Numbered from the stretch's first letter, positions 8,418 to 17,761 are shown. The stretch: 64,000 bases of DNA from Neomoorella thermoacetica (GCF_001875325.1 NZ_MDDC01000001.1:62001-126000); one strand, 5' to 3'. The notes: generated by a model not told the origin, from the letters alone. Numbers and translations: made by a program.

Positions 8418-9581
8418 ATGCCGGTGGAGTACAACCTTTCCCGGGAAGACTGGTCCCTGCACCGCAAGGGTTACCTGGATCAGCAGCGGCACCAGGAAAA
8501 GGTCCGGGAAGCCATCAAAAAAAATCTGCCTCACATCATAGCTGAAGAGAGCATTATTATGGGCCGGGGTAAAAAGGTAGTCCGGGTGCCCATTCGCAGC
8601 CTGGAGGAGTATCACTTTCGCTTTAATTACAATCAGGGGCAGCATGCCGGCCAGGGCAGCGGTGGTACTCGGAAGGGTACCGTTATTGGTCACGAGGCCG
8701 CCGGAGGTACCGGCAAAGGGCCGGGGGCCGGCGACGAACCGGGGGTCGATTACTACGAGGCCGAGGTCACCCTGGAGGAGGTCCAGGAGATGCTCTTCCG
8801 GGACCTGGAGCTTCCCAACCTTCAGGAGAAAAAGAAGCCAGTGATGGTTTCCCCCGCTTATGAGTTTCGCGACGTGCGCCGCAAGGGCCTCATGGGCAAC
8901 CTGGATAAAAAACGTACCCTCCTCGAAAACCTCAAGCGCAACGCCATGAAGGGCAAGCTGGCTATTGGCGGTATTACACCGGAGGACCTGCGCTTTAAAA
9001 CCTGGGAGGAGAAAACCCGCTACGAGACCAGCGCCGTAGTCCTGGCCATGATGGATACCTCCGGCTCCATGGGGACTTATGAGAAGTATATCGCCCGTAC
9101 CTTCTTTTTCTGGATGGTACGTTTCCTGCGCAGCAGGTACCAGCAGGTGGATCTGGTCTTTATCGCCCACCATACCCAGGCCCGTGAGGTAACGGAGGAA
9201 GAGTTCTTCGCCAAGGGAGAGAGCGGTGGTACCCGCTGCTCCTCGGCCTACCGCCTGGCCCTGGAGATTATCGACCGCCGCTATCCACCTGCGGATTACA
9301 ATATCTACCCTTTCCACTTTACCGACGGCGACAACCTTCCCAGCGACAATGAGGCCTGCCTGGAGGCTGTCCAGGAACTTTTGCCCAGGGTCAACCTCCT
9401 GGGGTACGGGGAGATTGTCAATCCCTATTACCGTACCAGCACCCTGATGAACGTCTTCAAGCGCATCAAGGACGACCGCCTGGTGACGGTGGCGGTCAAG
9501 GATAAGAGCGAGGTCTACCAGGCCCTGCGGCAATTCTTTGCCGGGCCAAAAGGAGGAGAAGCGGGTGGAACAAGAATTTAA
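8418..9581 (+). CDS. yhbH: YhbH/YeaH family sporulation protein (DUF444)
   Basis: A 387-residue member of the DUF444 family. The N-terminal third is charged, with a Gly-rich patch (GQGSGGTRKG, near residue 80). The C-terminal half has a von Willebrand A-like MIDAS motif, DTSGSMG, near residue 213. In Bacillus, yhbH mutants sporulate poorly; in enterobacteria the homologue YeaH sits beside the PrkA homologue YeaG. It lies 16 bases after prkA and its end overlaps the start of spoVR, so translational coupling is likely. Confidence 0.92.
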   Translation: MPVEYNLSREDWSLHRKGYLDQQRHQEKVREAIKKNLPHIIAEESIIMGRGKKVVRVPIRSLEEYHFRFNYNQGQHAGQGSGGTRKGTVIGHEAAGGTGKGPGAGDEPGVDYYEAEVTLEEVQEMLFRDLELPNLQEKKKPVMVSPAYEFRDVRRKGLMGNLDKKRTLLENLKRNAMKGKLAIGGITPEDLRFKTWEEKTRYETSAVVLAMMDTSGSMGTYEKYIARTFFFWMVRFLRSRYQQVDLVFIAHHTQAREVTEEEFFAKGESGGTRCSSAYRLALEIIDRRYPPADYNIYPFHFTDGDNLPSDNEACLEAVQELLPRVNLLGYGEIVNPYYRTSTLMNVFKRIKDDRLVTVAVKDKSEVYQALRQFFAGPKGGEAGGTRI

Positions 9582-10965
9582 AAGCATCGCTCAGGCCATC
9601 GAGACAATCCACGACCAGGCCAGGAAATTCGGCCTGGACTTTTTTCCGGTCTACTTCGAGCTCTGCCCGGCTGACGTCCTCTATGCCTTCGGCGCTTACG
9701 GTATGCCCACCAGGTTCGCCCACTGGACCTTCGGCAAGCACTTTTATAAAATGAAGCTCCAGTACGACTTTAACCTCAGCCGTATCTACGAACTGGTCAT
9801 CAACTCCAACCCGTGTTATGCCTTTCTCCTGGAGGGCAATGACCTCATCCAGAATAAACTGGTCATTGCCCATGTTTTCGCCCACAGCGATTTCTTTAAA
9901 AACAACATCTATTTTACCGCCACCTCTCGCCAGATGGTGGAGACCATGGCCGTTCACGCCGCCAAGATCCGGGAATACGAATTCAAGTACGGTCACCGGG
10001 AGGTGGAGATCTTCCTCGATGCCGTGCTGGCCATCCAGGAGCATATTGAACCCCCGGGCCCCTTCGGATATAAAGAAGAAGAGAATGAAGAAAATGAGGA
10101 TACCAGGCCGCACCGCCGGGAAACGCCCTACGACGACCTCTGGGTCCTGGACGGCAGACCGAAGGAACCCCCGCCGGAACGCAACCGCAAAATACCACCC
10201 CGGCCTACCAAGGACATGGTCGGGTTTATCATGGCGAACAGTCCCGAACTGGAGGACTGGCAGCGGGAGGTTATGGCCATGATTCGCGAGGAGATGCAGT
10301 ACTTCTGGCCCCAGATGGAGACCAAGATCATCAACGAGGGCTGGGCCGCTTACTGGCATGCCCGGATTATCCGGGAACTGGATCTGACCCCGGCCGAAAC
10401 TGTTGATTTTGCCCGCCTGCACGCAAGCGTTCTTCAACCTGGCTACCGGCAGATCAACCCCTACCTGGTTGGCAGCAAGATCTTTGAGGACATTGAGAAG
10501 CGCTGGGAAAACCCCAGCCAGGAAGAGCGGGAACGCTACGGTCGTACGGGAGGAGAGGGCCGCTCCAAGATTTTTGAGGTCCGCTCCTGCGAGAATGACA
10601 TTTCCTTCCTGCGTAATTATCTGACCAGGGAACTGGTCGAGGAATTGGATCTGTACCTCTACCAGAAGGTCGGCTCCGAATGGGTGGTGGTGGAAAAGGA
10701 TTGGGAAAAGGTCCGGGACGGCCTGGTGAGCCGCCTGATTAATTGCGGTTACCCGTACATCGTTGTGGAGGATGCCGACTACCAGCGCCGGGGCGAACTC
10801 TACCTTAAACACCGCTACGAAGGCCTGGAACTGGATGTCTCTTACCTGGAAAAAACCCTGCCCTACGTCTACCTCCTCTGGGGCCGGCCCGTCCACCTGG
10901 AGACCATCATCGACGGCAAAACAACTGTTTTTAGCTATGATGGCAAGAAAAATTGCCGGCGCTAA
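9565..10965 (+). CDS. spoVR: Stage V sporulation protein R (SpoVR)
   Basis: SpoVR family protein, about 466 residues, involved in spore cortex formation in Bacillus; its biochemical activity is unknown. The GTG at 9565 is chosen because AAAGGAGGAG ends a few bases before it; an ATG at 9538 lies inside yhbH without a ribosome site. Family landmarks include FGAYGMPTRFAHWTFGKHF and INEGWAAYWHARI. A Glu/Asp-rich linker (KEEENEENED) sits near residue 175. It closes the prkA-yhbH-spoVR operon and is followed by a terminator. Confidence 0.93.
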   Translation: MEQEFKSIAQAIETIHDQARKFGLDFFPVYFELCPADVLYAFGAYGMPTRFAHWTFGKHFYKMKLQYDFNLSRIYELVINSNPCYAFLLEGNDLIQNKLVIAHVFAHSDFFKNNIYFTATSRQMVETMAVHAAKIREYEFKYGHREVEIFLDAVLAIQEHIEPPGPFGYKEEENEENEDTRPHRRETPYDDLWVLDGRPKEPPPERNRKIPPRPTKDMVGFIMANSPELEDWQREVMAMIREEMQYFWPQMETKIINEGWAAYWHARIIRELDLTPAETVDFARLHASVLQPGYRQINPYLVGSKIFEDIEKRWENPSQEERERYGRTGGEGRSKIFEVRSCENDISFLRNYLTRELVEELDLYLYQKVGSEWVVVEKDWEKVRDGLVSRLINCGYPYIVVEDADYQRRGELYLKHRYEGLELDVSYLEKTLPYVYLLWGRPVHLETIIDGKTTVFSYDGKKNCRR

Positions 10966-10984
10966 AATTTAGCACCGGCTTTTT
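10954..10984 (+). terminator. Terminator after spoVR
   Basis: GCCGGCGCTAAA and TTTAGCACCGGC pair with one mismatch and are followed by TTTTT. The stem overlaps the last codons of spoVR. Confidence 0.8.
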
Positions 10985-11049
10985 AGCAGGAATTCCCTCG
11001 CTGGTGTGGAATTATCTATATCCATATGGTGATAATGGGGGGTACAGGT

Positions 11050-12348
11050 TTGTACTGGAACGAGAGATATGAATGTATGCCGGAGGCAGAACTGCAGGAA
11101 CTCCAGCTGGAACGCCTCCAGGCAACAGTCAGGAGGGCCTTTTTTGATGTCCCCTTTTATCGCCGGGCCTTCCAGGAGATCGGCCTGGAACCGGGGGACA
11201 TCAAGAGCCTGGACGACCTGCAAAGACTGCCTTTCACCACCAAACAGGATTTGCGGGATAACTACCCCTACGGCATGTTCGCCGTGCCCATGAGCGAGAT
11301 CGTACGTATCCACTCCTCCTCGGGCACTACCGGTAAACCGACGGTGGTTGGTTACACCCGCCACGACATTGACGTCTGGTCCGAACTCATGGCCCGGGCC
11401 CTCGTCTGCGGCGGCGCCACCCGGCATGATATCATTCAAAACGCCTACGGGTATGGCCTCTTTACCGGCGGCCTGGGAATCCACTACGGCTCCGAACGCC
11501 TGGGGGCCTCCGTAATTCCAATTTCCGGCGGCAACACCAAGCGCCAGGTAATGATCATGAAGGACTATGGTAGCACCGTCCTGACCTGTACTCCTTCCTA
11601 TGCCCTGCATATCGCGGAAGTAATGGCGGAGATGGGGATCAAACCCGAGGAAATAAAGCTCCGCTGCGGGATCTTCGGTGCCGAACCCTGGTCGGAAAGC
11701 ATGCGCCAGGAGATCGAGAAGCGCCTGGGCATCAGCGCCGTCGACATCTACGGCCTGAGCGAGGTTATCGGCCCCGGGGTGGGGATTGAGTGCCAGGAGA
11801 AAAACGGTCTCCATATCTTTGCCGACCACTTTTTAATTGAAATTATCGATCCGGTGACCGGAAAGCAACTGCCCCCGGGCCAGAGGGGCGAACTGGTGAT
11901 TACCTCCCTCACCAAGGAAGCCCTGCCGGTCATCCGTTACCGCACCCGGGATATCACCAGCCTGATCCCCGGACCCTGTCCCTGCGGCCGCACCCACCCG
12001 CGGGTAGCCCGCTTCACCGGTCGTACCGACGACATGCTCATCATCCGCGGGGTCAATGTCTTCCCCTCCCAGGTGGAGAGCGTCCTCCTGGAGATGGGGG
12101 GTACCGAACCCCACTACCTCCTCATCGTCGACCGCCAGGGCTCCCTGGATACCCTGGAGATCAAAGTAGAAGTCTCTGAAACCCTTTTCTCCGATAAAGT
12201 CCGGCGCCTGGAAGATCTGGAAAAACGCCTGCGCCATGAACTGGAAAGCACCCTGGGCATCAGCGTCAAAGTAACCCTGGTCGAGCCCAAATCTATCCAG
12301 CGGAGCGAAGGCAAAGCCGTAAGGGTTATCGATAAAAGGAAGATTTAG
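11050..12348 (+). CDS. paaK: Phenylacetate-CoA ligase (PaaK family)
   Basis: AMP-forming ligase of the PaaK family, expected to make phenylacetyl-CoA or a related aryl-acetyl-CoA. The P-loop [15 protein letters not shown] is near base 11310; the hinge [17 protein letters not shown] is near base 12020; the C-terminal domain has the PaaK type ending. The start is uncertain: TTG at 11050 after a G run gives 432 residues, the family length; ATGs at 11026 and 11035 lack a ribosome site. Next comes an ACT-domain gene and hisC. In anaerobes PaaK beside ACT proteins often accompanies aromatic 2-oxoacid ferredoxin oxidoreductases, which are not in this window. Confidence 0.88.
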   Translation: MYWNERYECMPEAELQELQLERLQATVRRAFFDVPFYRRAFQEIGLEPGDIKSLDDLQRLPFTTKQDLRDNYPYGMFAVPMSEIVRIHSSSGTTGKPTVVGYTRHDIDVWSELMARALVCGGATRHDIIQNAYGYGLFTGGLGIHYGSERLGASVIPISGGNTKRQVMIMKDYGSTVLTCTPSYALHIAEVMAEMGIKPEEIKLRCGIFGAEPWSESMRQEIEKRLGISAVDIYGLSEVIGPGVGIECQEKNGLHIFADHFLIEIIDPVTGKQLPPGQRGELVITSLTKEALPVIRYRTRDITSLIPGPCPCGRTHPRVARFTGRTDDMLIIRGVNVFPSQVESVLLEMGGTEPHYLLIVDRQGSLDTLEIKVEVSETLFSDKVRRLEDLEKRLRHELESTLGISVKVTLVEPKSIQRSEGKAVRVIDKRKI

Positions 12349-12363
12349 GAGGAGGCGAGCCAG

Positions 12364-12795
12364 GTGAAGATCAAGCAGATCTCGGTTTTCCTCGAGAACA
12401 AATCCGGCCGGCTGGCGGCCGTAACGCGGCTCCTGGCCGGGCACGGCATCAACATCCGCGCCCTCTCCATCGCTGACACTTCGGATTTCGGCATCCTGCG
12501 CCTCATCGTCGACGACCCGGACCGGGCCTACACCGAACTTAAGGGGGCCGGTTTTACCGTCAGCTTGACGGAGGTCCTGGGGGTAGAGATGCCCGACCGG
12601 CCCGGCGGCCTCAGCAACATCCTCTCCATCCTCGAAGAAAATGGCATTAACATTGAATACCTCTACGCCTTCATCGGCAGGGGGGATAACGGTGCCCTGG
12701 TTATTTTCCGGGTGGAAGAACTCGACGCGGCCATCAACGTTTTACAGGCCAGGGGCATTATCGTTCTTGATGGGGAGAAAATCTACCGCCTCTAA
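12364..12795 (+). CDS. Tandem ACT-domain protein
   Basis: A 143-residue protein made of two ACT domains: residues 1-65 (VFLENKSGRLAAVTRLLAGHGINIRAL) and 70-140 (VEMPDRPGGLSNILSILEENGINIEYLYAF). ACT domains bind amino acids and regulate enzymes. The GTG at 12364 follows GGAGGAGG, 15 bases after paaK. Proteins of this form next to paaK are common; a role as amino-acid sensor for aromatic amino acid turnover is inferred. Confidence 0.85.
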   Translation: MKIKQISVFLENKSGRLAAVTRLLAGHGINIRALSIADTSDFGILRLIVDDPDRAYTELKGAGFTVSLTEVLGVEMPDRPGGLSNILSILEENGINIEYLYAFIGRGDNGALVIFRVEELDAAINVLQARGIIVLDGEKIYRL

Positions 12796-12829
12796 CCGGC
12801 GGTTGCAGGACAAAGGAGATGAAGAACCA

Positions 12830-13927
12830 GTGGCTACCGTTCCCAAATGTCGCGAGGCCATCCTGAGTATTAAACCCTACGTCCCGGGGAAACCCATTGA
12901 AGAGGTCCGGCGCGAGCTGGGAGTTAAGGATGTCATTAAGCTGGCTTCCAATGAAAATCCGCTGGGGCCTTCCCCGGATGCCGTCCAGGCCCTGCAAGAG
13001 GCCAGCGATAGGATATTCCTCTACCCTGACGGCAACTGCTATTATCTGAAAGAAGCCCTGGCGGCCAAACTGGGGGTAAAACAGGAGAACCTCATTATCG
13101 GCAACGGTACTGACGAGATCCTGAAGATGCTGGCCGAGACCTACATCAACCCTGGCGATGAAATCGTCGTCGCCGACCCTACCTTTTCCGAATACGAGTT
13201 CGCCGCCCAGGTAATGGGGGGACGGGCCATCAAGGTTCCTACTCGCAATTTCCGCCACGACCTGGCAGCCATGGCAGCAGCTATTACTCCCAGGACGCGG
13301 CTGGTCTTCGTCTGCAACCCCAACAATCCCACCGGGACGATTGTCGGCCAGGCCGCCCTGGACGGATTCTTAAAGCAGGTGCCTCCTTCCGTACTGGTCG
13401 TCCTGGACGAGGCCTATTCCGATTATGTTACCGCTGAACACTATCCCGACAGCCTGGCCTATGTCCGGGCCGGCAGGGCCGGTGTCATAATCCTGCGCAC
13501 CTTCTCTAAAATTTACGGCCTGGCCGGGTTGCGGGTCGGTTACGGGGTCGCTGTCCCCGAGATTATCCGGGACTTGAACCGGGTACGGGAGCCCTTTAAC
13601 GTCAACCTCCTCGCCCAGGTTGCCGCCGTTGCCGCCCTCAAGGACGAAGCCCACGTGGGTAAAAGCAGGGAAGTCAACAGCGAGGGCAAGGAGTATCTCT
13701 ACAGCCAATTTGAATCCCTGGGGCTAAAGTACGTTCCCACCGAAGCCAATTTCATCTTTGTAGATATCCAGCGGGACAGCCGGGAGGTTTTCCATCAACT
13801 GTTGCAAAAAGGAGTTATCGTCCGGACTGGCGATATCTTCGGCTATGATACCTTCCTGCGGGTGACCATTGGTACCCGGCGCCAGAACGAGACCTTCATT
13901 CGCGCTCTGAGGGAGATTTTGGCTTAG
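12830..13927 (+). CDS. hisC: Histidinol-phosphate / aromatic aminotransferase
   Basis: PLP-dependent class I/II aminotransferase of the HisC family (365 residues). Motifs: ASNENPLGPSP near residue 40, NPNNPTG near 160, and the PLP lysine in TFSKIYGLAGLRVGYG near 225. The GTG at 12830 follows AAAGGAGAT; longer in-frame starts lie inside the ACT gene. HisC enzymes also transaminate phenylalanine and tyrosine in many Firmicutes, which fits the position after paaK and the ACT gene. Histidine synthesis remains possible, though no other his genes are present. Confidence 0.88.
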   Translation: MATVPKCREAILSIKPYVPGKPIEEVRRELGVKDVIKLASNENPLGPSPDAVQALQEASDRIFLYPDGNCYYLKEALAAKLGVKQENLIIGNGTDEILKMLAETYINPGDEIVVADPTFSEYEFAAQVMGGRAIKVPTRNFRHDLAAMAAAITPRTRLVFVCNPNNPTGTIVGQAALDGFLKQVPPSVLVVLDEAYSDYVTAEHYPDSLAYVRAGRAGVIILRTFSKIYGLAGLRVGYGVAVPEIIRDLNRVREPFNVNLLAQVAAVAALKDEAHVGKSREVNSEGKEYLYSQFESLGLKYVPTEANFIFVDIQRDSREVFHQLLQKGVIVRTGDIFGYDTFLRVTIGTRRQNETFIRALREILA

Positions 13928-13945
13928 ACTAAAAAAATTAGTAAT

Positions 13946-14006
13946 ATATCCCTCCTTGTCGCGATATGTATGTTAATAGCAATCTGAAAAAGGAGGGATA
14001 TTTTTT
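13946..14006 (+). promoter_or_regulatory. Hairpin that buries the GerMN ribosome site and resembles a terminator
   Basis: ATATCCCTCCTT (13946-13957) and AAGGAGGGATAT (13990-14001) are perfectly complementary over 12 bases. The right arm contains the Shine-Dalgarno AAGGAGGG of the next gene and is followed directly by a T tract whose end forms the TTG start codon at 14005. It could terminate the hisC transcript, block translation, or both. Confidence 0.6.
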
Positions 14007-14610
14007 GCGGTGGCGTAAGTATTTAGCAGTTGTGATGGGCCTGTTGCTCATGGTTGTCATGGTCAGCGGTTGTGGCCTCACGGACAGGTTGAGGGGCAAT
14101 ACCCAGCCACAGGTCAAGGTCCAGGTTCCTCCTCCTGAAGCGAGTGTTCCGGCGCCTGAGAAGCCTGAGAACAAGTCCGGGGAACCGGCCAAAACGACCC
14201 AGGTAGTCCTCTATTTCAGCGATTCCACCGGTAACTATCTGGTGGCGGAAAAGCGTAGTATCCCGGCCGTCGAAGGAATTGCCCGGGCCACCATCGAAGA
14301 GCTGATCAAAGGTCCTGCTCCCGATTCTAAACTACTGCCGACCATTCCCAAGGGAACAGTATTGAAGGATATCAATATCCGCCCCGACGGCCTGGCCAGG
14401 GTTGACTTTAGTAAGGAATTGGTGGCCAACCATAGCGGCGGCTCCCTGGGGGAGAGCCTGACGGTTTATTCCATTGTCAATACCCTGACCCAATTTCCCA
14501 CAATTAAACAGGTCCAGTTCCTGGTAGACGGTCAGTACGTCCAGACTATTGCCGGCCACGTTGATGTTTCGGCTGCCATGAGCCGCAACGAGAGCCTGAT
14601 CAAAAAATAA
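14005..14610 (+). CDS. GerMN-domain lipoprotein (sporulation/germination)
   Basis: A secreted lipoprotein of about 201 residues. It has a signal peptide (RWRKYLAVVMGLLLMVVM) with lipobox VSGC near residue 25, a Pro/Glu-rich linker, then a GerMN domain (PF10646) from about residue 60, with VVLYFSDSTGNYLVAEKR and ATIEELIKGP. The GerMN domain occurs in GerM of Bacillus, needed for sporulation and germination. The TTG at 14005 is chosen because AAGGAGGG precedes it; the earlier ATG at 13966 has no ribosome site. Translation may be limited by the hairpin that contains this ribosome site. Confidence 0.82.
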   Translation: MRWRKYLAVVMGLLLMVVMVSGCGLTDRLRGNTQPQVKVQVPPPEASVPAPEKPENKSGEPAKTTQVVLYFSDSTGNYLVAEKRSIPAVEGIARATIEELIKGPAPDSKLLPTIPKGTVLKDINIRPDGLARVDFSKELVANHSGGSLGESLTVYSIVNTLTQFPTIKQVQFLVDGQYVQTIAGHVDVSAAMSRNESLIKK

Positions 14611-14642
14611 GATCCTTATATTATAATATACACCTGGTTCGC

Positions 14643-14676
14643 AAAAGGGTCGCTTGAGGCGCCCCTTTATTTTTTC
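14643..14676 (+). terminator. Terminator after the GerMN gene
   Basis: AAAGGG-T-CGC, loop TTGA, then GGCGCCCCTTT and a T-rich tail ending in TTTTTT. Confidence 0.75.
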
Positions 14677-14768
14677 GACAAAAATTCGCAGGTGGGAAGG
14701 AAAGCCACTTCCGGTAGCGAATAGTATAACCGGAAGTTGTAAAAGGGTGAAAGGGGAAAGAAAGGGTG

Positions 14769-16742
14769 ATGGTTAGACGCCTGACAAATGGCCGGTGGGA
14801 CCTGACGCTGCTGATACTGGCATTGATGTACATATTTACGCTGGGGCTGATGGCCCGGCCGGCTGCAGCTGACCCCGGAATTACTCTAGTCCTCAACGGC
14901 AGCAGGGTTAACCCCTCTGTTCCAGCCTACACCGACAGCAACGGTCGTACAATGGTACCGGTGCGTTTTGTCATGGAACATATGGGGGCCAGGGTGGAGT
15001 GGCTGGATGCCGAGCAGGGGATAGTAGTCAGCCGGGGAGCGACAACTTTAAAAATGTGGATTGGCAAACGCCAGGCCCAGGTCAACCTCCAGGCTATTGA
15101 ACTGGATACGGTACCTGTACTCCAGGATGGCACCAGCATGGTACCGGTGCGTTTTGTCGCCCAGGCTTTCGGCGGGAAGGTTGAATGGGACGATGCCTCC
15201 CGGACAGTTAGCATCTGGCTGGGTACGGCGTCGCCAGCCCGCCAGGTGCGGATAACCGGCAGTTACGTCAATGTCCGGACCGGGCCGGGTACTTCCTATG
15301 GGGTAGTTGATGTCCTCCCCAGGAACACACTGGTGCAATTATTGGCTACAGGCGATGGATGGTACCAGGTGCAGTTGCCGGATGGACGCCAGGGTTGGGT
15401 TTCGGCCAGCTATGCCGAAGTTCTCCAGGGCAGCAACCAACCCCAGGATACCAATCCTCCCGGCAATAATCAGCCAGGGAACGGGCAGCCGCCAGGCAAC
15501 AACCCGTCACCTGGTAATAACCAGCCGGGGAACGAACCACCACCATCCGAACAACCATTGGGCACAGCGATAATAGGTAACAAACCGGTAGCCATTTTAG
15601 CCGGACCTAACCCGGTGGAAAAACAGGTCGGTATAGCTCCAGCCGGCGGCAGGTTACCCATCTGGCAACAGCAGGGTGACTGGTGGCTGGTAGAGCTGGA
15701 TAATGGCCAGCGAGGCTGGCTGGCCAGCTCCCTGGCAACCTTTTCGCCCGAAAAGCCGGGCCAGGATAATGGCGGGTCCGAACCGGGTAACGGTGGAACG
15801 GCACCTGGTGATGGTAATCAGGGAGGGGGCGGCAGTGATAGCAACAGCCTCAAGATAACCGGCGTCACGGTAAATCCCGGGCCCGATTGGGTTGAGGTAA
15901 CGGTGCAGGGTACCCGGCCCTTTACCTTTAAAAGCTCCCGCTGGTCCGACCACCTGATTTTCGATATACCTGGAGCCACCCTGGCGGTAGCACCGGGGCA
16001 GGATAAGGTCGAAGTGAACCGGCAGCCCCTGGCCCGGGTGCGCCTGGGACAGTATGATGCCAGCACCGTACGGGTGGTATGCGATCTCAATGGGGCGGCC
16101 AATTTTACCACAACGACAGCGGGGTCTACTATAACCATCAGGCTGCAAAAACCCTCCGTCCGGGGGGCTAAAATTGTCATTGACCCCGGCCATGGTACCG
16201 ACCCGCAAGGTTCTGACCCCGGGGCCATCGGTCCCAGCGGCGTTCAGGAGAAGGATGTCAACCTGGCCATGTCCCGGAAATTGGCTGAACTATTGCGCGC
16301 CGCCGGGGCGACGGTTTATATGACCCGCGATGGGGAAACAACCCCGTATACCCTGTCCGGCAGGGCCTATTACGCCAACGACATCGGCGCCGATCTCTTC
16401 ATCTGCATTCACTCCAACGCGTCCCTGAGCCCTTCAGCCTCGGGTACCTCAACCTATTTCTATGCGCCGCCGGGGACGGCCCTGGGAGAACAGCGGGAGG
16501 CACGCCAGCGCCTGGCCACCCTTATCCAGAGGGATCTGGTAGCTGCTATCGGCCGGCCCGACCTGGGTGTCAAAGAAGCCAATTTTGCAGTCCTGCGCAA
16601 TACCAAAATGCCCTCGGTGCTTGTAGAGACGGCTTTTATCTCGAACCCCACGGAGGAGCAGCTCCTGGCCAGTCCTGATTTCCAGGCTCTGGTAGCCAGG
16701 GGAATCTTTAACGGCATCAGTGATTACTTCTCCGGCCAGTAG
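14769..16742 (+). CDS. Multidomain N-acetylmuramoyl-L-alanine amidase
   Basis: Secreted cell-wall hydrolase of about 657 residues. Order of parts: signal peptide (to about residue 37, ending near RPAAA); copper-amine-oxidase-N-like domain with two RTMVPVRFV/TSMVPVRFV repeats (about 40-155); bacterial SH3 domain (ITGSYVNVRTGPGTSYG, about 160-212); a Pro/Gly/Asn/Gln linker of repeated PGNNQPGNG type; a second SH3-like domain (to about 320); a Gly-rich linker; an AMIN domain (about 365-455); and a catalytic Amidase_3 domain (about 470-655) with IDPGHG, FICIHSNAS and LVETAFISNP zinc and catalytic residues. GTG at 14766 is an alternative start. The architecture is typical of spore-forming anaerobes. 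Confidence 0.92.
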   Translation: MVRRLTNGRWDLTLLILALMYIFTLGLMARPAAADPGITLVLNGSRVNPSVPAYTDSNGRTMVPVRFVMEHMGARVEWLDAEQGIVVSRGATTLKMWIGKRQAQVNLQAIELDTVPVLQDGTSMVPVRFVAQAFGGKVEWDDASRTVSIWLGTASPARQVRITGSYVNVRTGPGTSYGVVDVLPRNTLVQLLATGDGWYQVQLPDGRQGWVSASYAEVLQGSNQPQDTNPPGNNQPGNGQPPGNNPSPGNNQPGNEPPPSEQPLGTAIIGNKPVAILAGPNPVEKQVGIAPAGGRLPIWQQQGDWWLVELDNGQRGWLASSLATFSPEKPGQDNGGSEPGNGGTAPGDGNQGGGGSDSNSLKITGVTVNPGPDWVEVTVQGTRPFTFKSSRWSDHLIFDIPGATLAVAPGQDKVEVNRQPLARVRLGQYDASTVRVVCDLNGAANFTTTTAGSTITIRLQKPSVRGAKIVIDPGHGTDPQGSDPGAIGPSGVQEKDVNLAMSRKLAELLRAAGATVYMTRDGETTPYTLSGRAYYANDIGADLFICIHSNASLSPSASGTSTYFYAPPGTALGEQREARQRLATLIQRDLVAAIGRPDLGVKEANFAVLRNTKMPSVLVETAFISNPTEEQLLASPDFQALVARGIFNGISDYFSGQ

Positions 16743-16777
16743 GCTGGGCCACAAAGGGGCGGGGGTCTGCTAATTGC

Positions 16778-16806
16778 TTGCAGGCCCTCGCCTTCTCTGT
16801 TACAAT
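16778..16806 (+). promoter_or_regulatory. Probable promoter of murI-rph-rdgB
   Basis: TTGCAG, a 17-base spacer and TACAAT, in the gap after the amidase gene and before murI. Confidence 0.5.
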
Positions 16807-16906
16807 GGGAAGGCGTAAATAGACATTACCAGCTAGACGTCCAGCATATAATATTCAGAACTTGGTTTTTAGAAAGAAGAAGCACCTCGATAAGGAGTTG
16901 AGGGCG

Positions 16907-17740
16907 GTGCTTCCCGTCCAACCGGTGGGAGTTTTTGATTCCGGAGTCGGCGGCTTGACAGTAGCGCGGGAGATTAACCGGCAACTGCCTGCCGAGACGA
17001 TAATTTATTTCGGCGACACGGCTCACGTACCTTACGGTTCGCGGCCGGTAGACGAGTTAGTCCATTTTGCCGATACTATAGTCGGCTTTTTAATTGCCCG
17101 GGGGGCAAAGGCCATTGTTGACGCCTGCAATACTACTTCAGCCGTGGCCCTGCCCTACTTGCGCCAGAAGTATTCTATCCCCATCATCGGGGTCATTGAG
17201 CCCGGCGTCGAAGCCGCCCTGCAGGCGACTAAAAACGGGCGGATCGGCGTTATAGCCACGGAAGCTACCATTGCCAGCGACGCCCACAGGCGAGCCCTGC
17301 TGGGCCGGGGGAAGGAGGTCCAGGTCTTTACCCGGGCCTGTCCCCCCTTCGTACCCCTGGTGGAAGCCGGTATAGTTGCCGGTCCCCGGGTGGAAGGGGT
17401 GGTGGCCGAATGCCTGGAATCCCTTTTGCAAGCCGGTATTGATACCCTCATCCTGGGCTGTACCCATTACCCTTTTCTGGCGCCGGTCATCCAGGACCTG
17501 GCCGGTCCCGGAGTTACTCTGGTGGACCCGGCGGCGGCCACGGTACGGGAGTTGAAAGCTGTCCTGGCAGCCGGCGGTGGCCTGCGGGGACCCCACGGTT
17601 CCCGGGCCCACGAATTCTATGTCAGCGGCGACCCGCGTTCCTTTAACGAAGTGGGCTTTAAACTGGTCGAATGGCCGGAACTGGCCGGCACCAGAAAACT
17701 TGCCTTAGAATTTAGGGAAAAAGGTAGTACCCCCGGGTAA
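16907..17740 (+). CDS. murI: Glutamate racemase MurI
   Basis: Converts L- to D-glutamate for peptidoglycan. It has the two catalytic cysteine regions ACNTTSAVALP and LGCTHYPFLAP, and the family start GVFDSGVGGLTV. I choose GTG at 16907 (277 residues) because AAGGAG lies at 16892-16897; TTG at 16862 would add 15 residues unlike the family. It starts the murI-rph-rdgB group (21-base gap to rph). Confidence 0.93.
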   Translation: MLPVQPVGVFDSGVGGLTVAREINRQLPAETIIYFGDTAHVPYGSRPVDELVHFADTIVGFLIARGAKAIVDACNTTSAVALPYLRQKYSIPIIGVIEPGVEAALQATKNGRIGVIATEATIASDAHRRALLGRGKEVQVFTRACPPFVPLVEAGIVAGPRVEGVVAECLESLLQAGIDTLILGCTHYPFLAPVIQDLAGPGVTLVDPAAATVRELKAVLAAGGGLRGPHGSRAHEFYVSGDPRSFNEVGFKLVEWPELAGTRKLALEFREKGSTPG

Positions 17741-17761
17741 GAACGAAGGAGGCCTGAAGCT

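Noticed and set aside
8358-10896. Long minus-strand open frames of more than 400 codons opposite yhbH and spoVR
   Set aside because: They are the antisense of well-supported genes, with no ribosome sites and no family motifs; the G+C-rich codon pattern keeps the complementary frame open.
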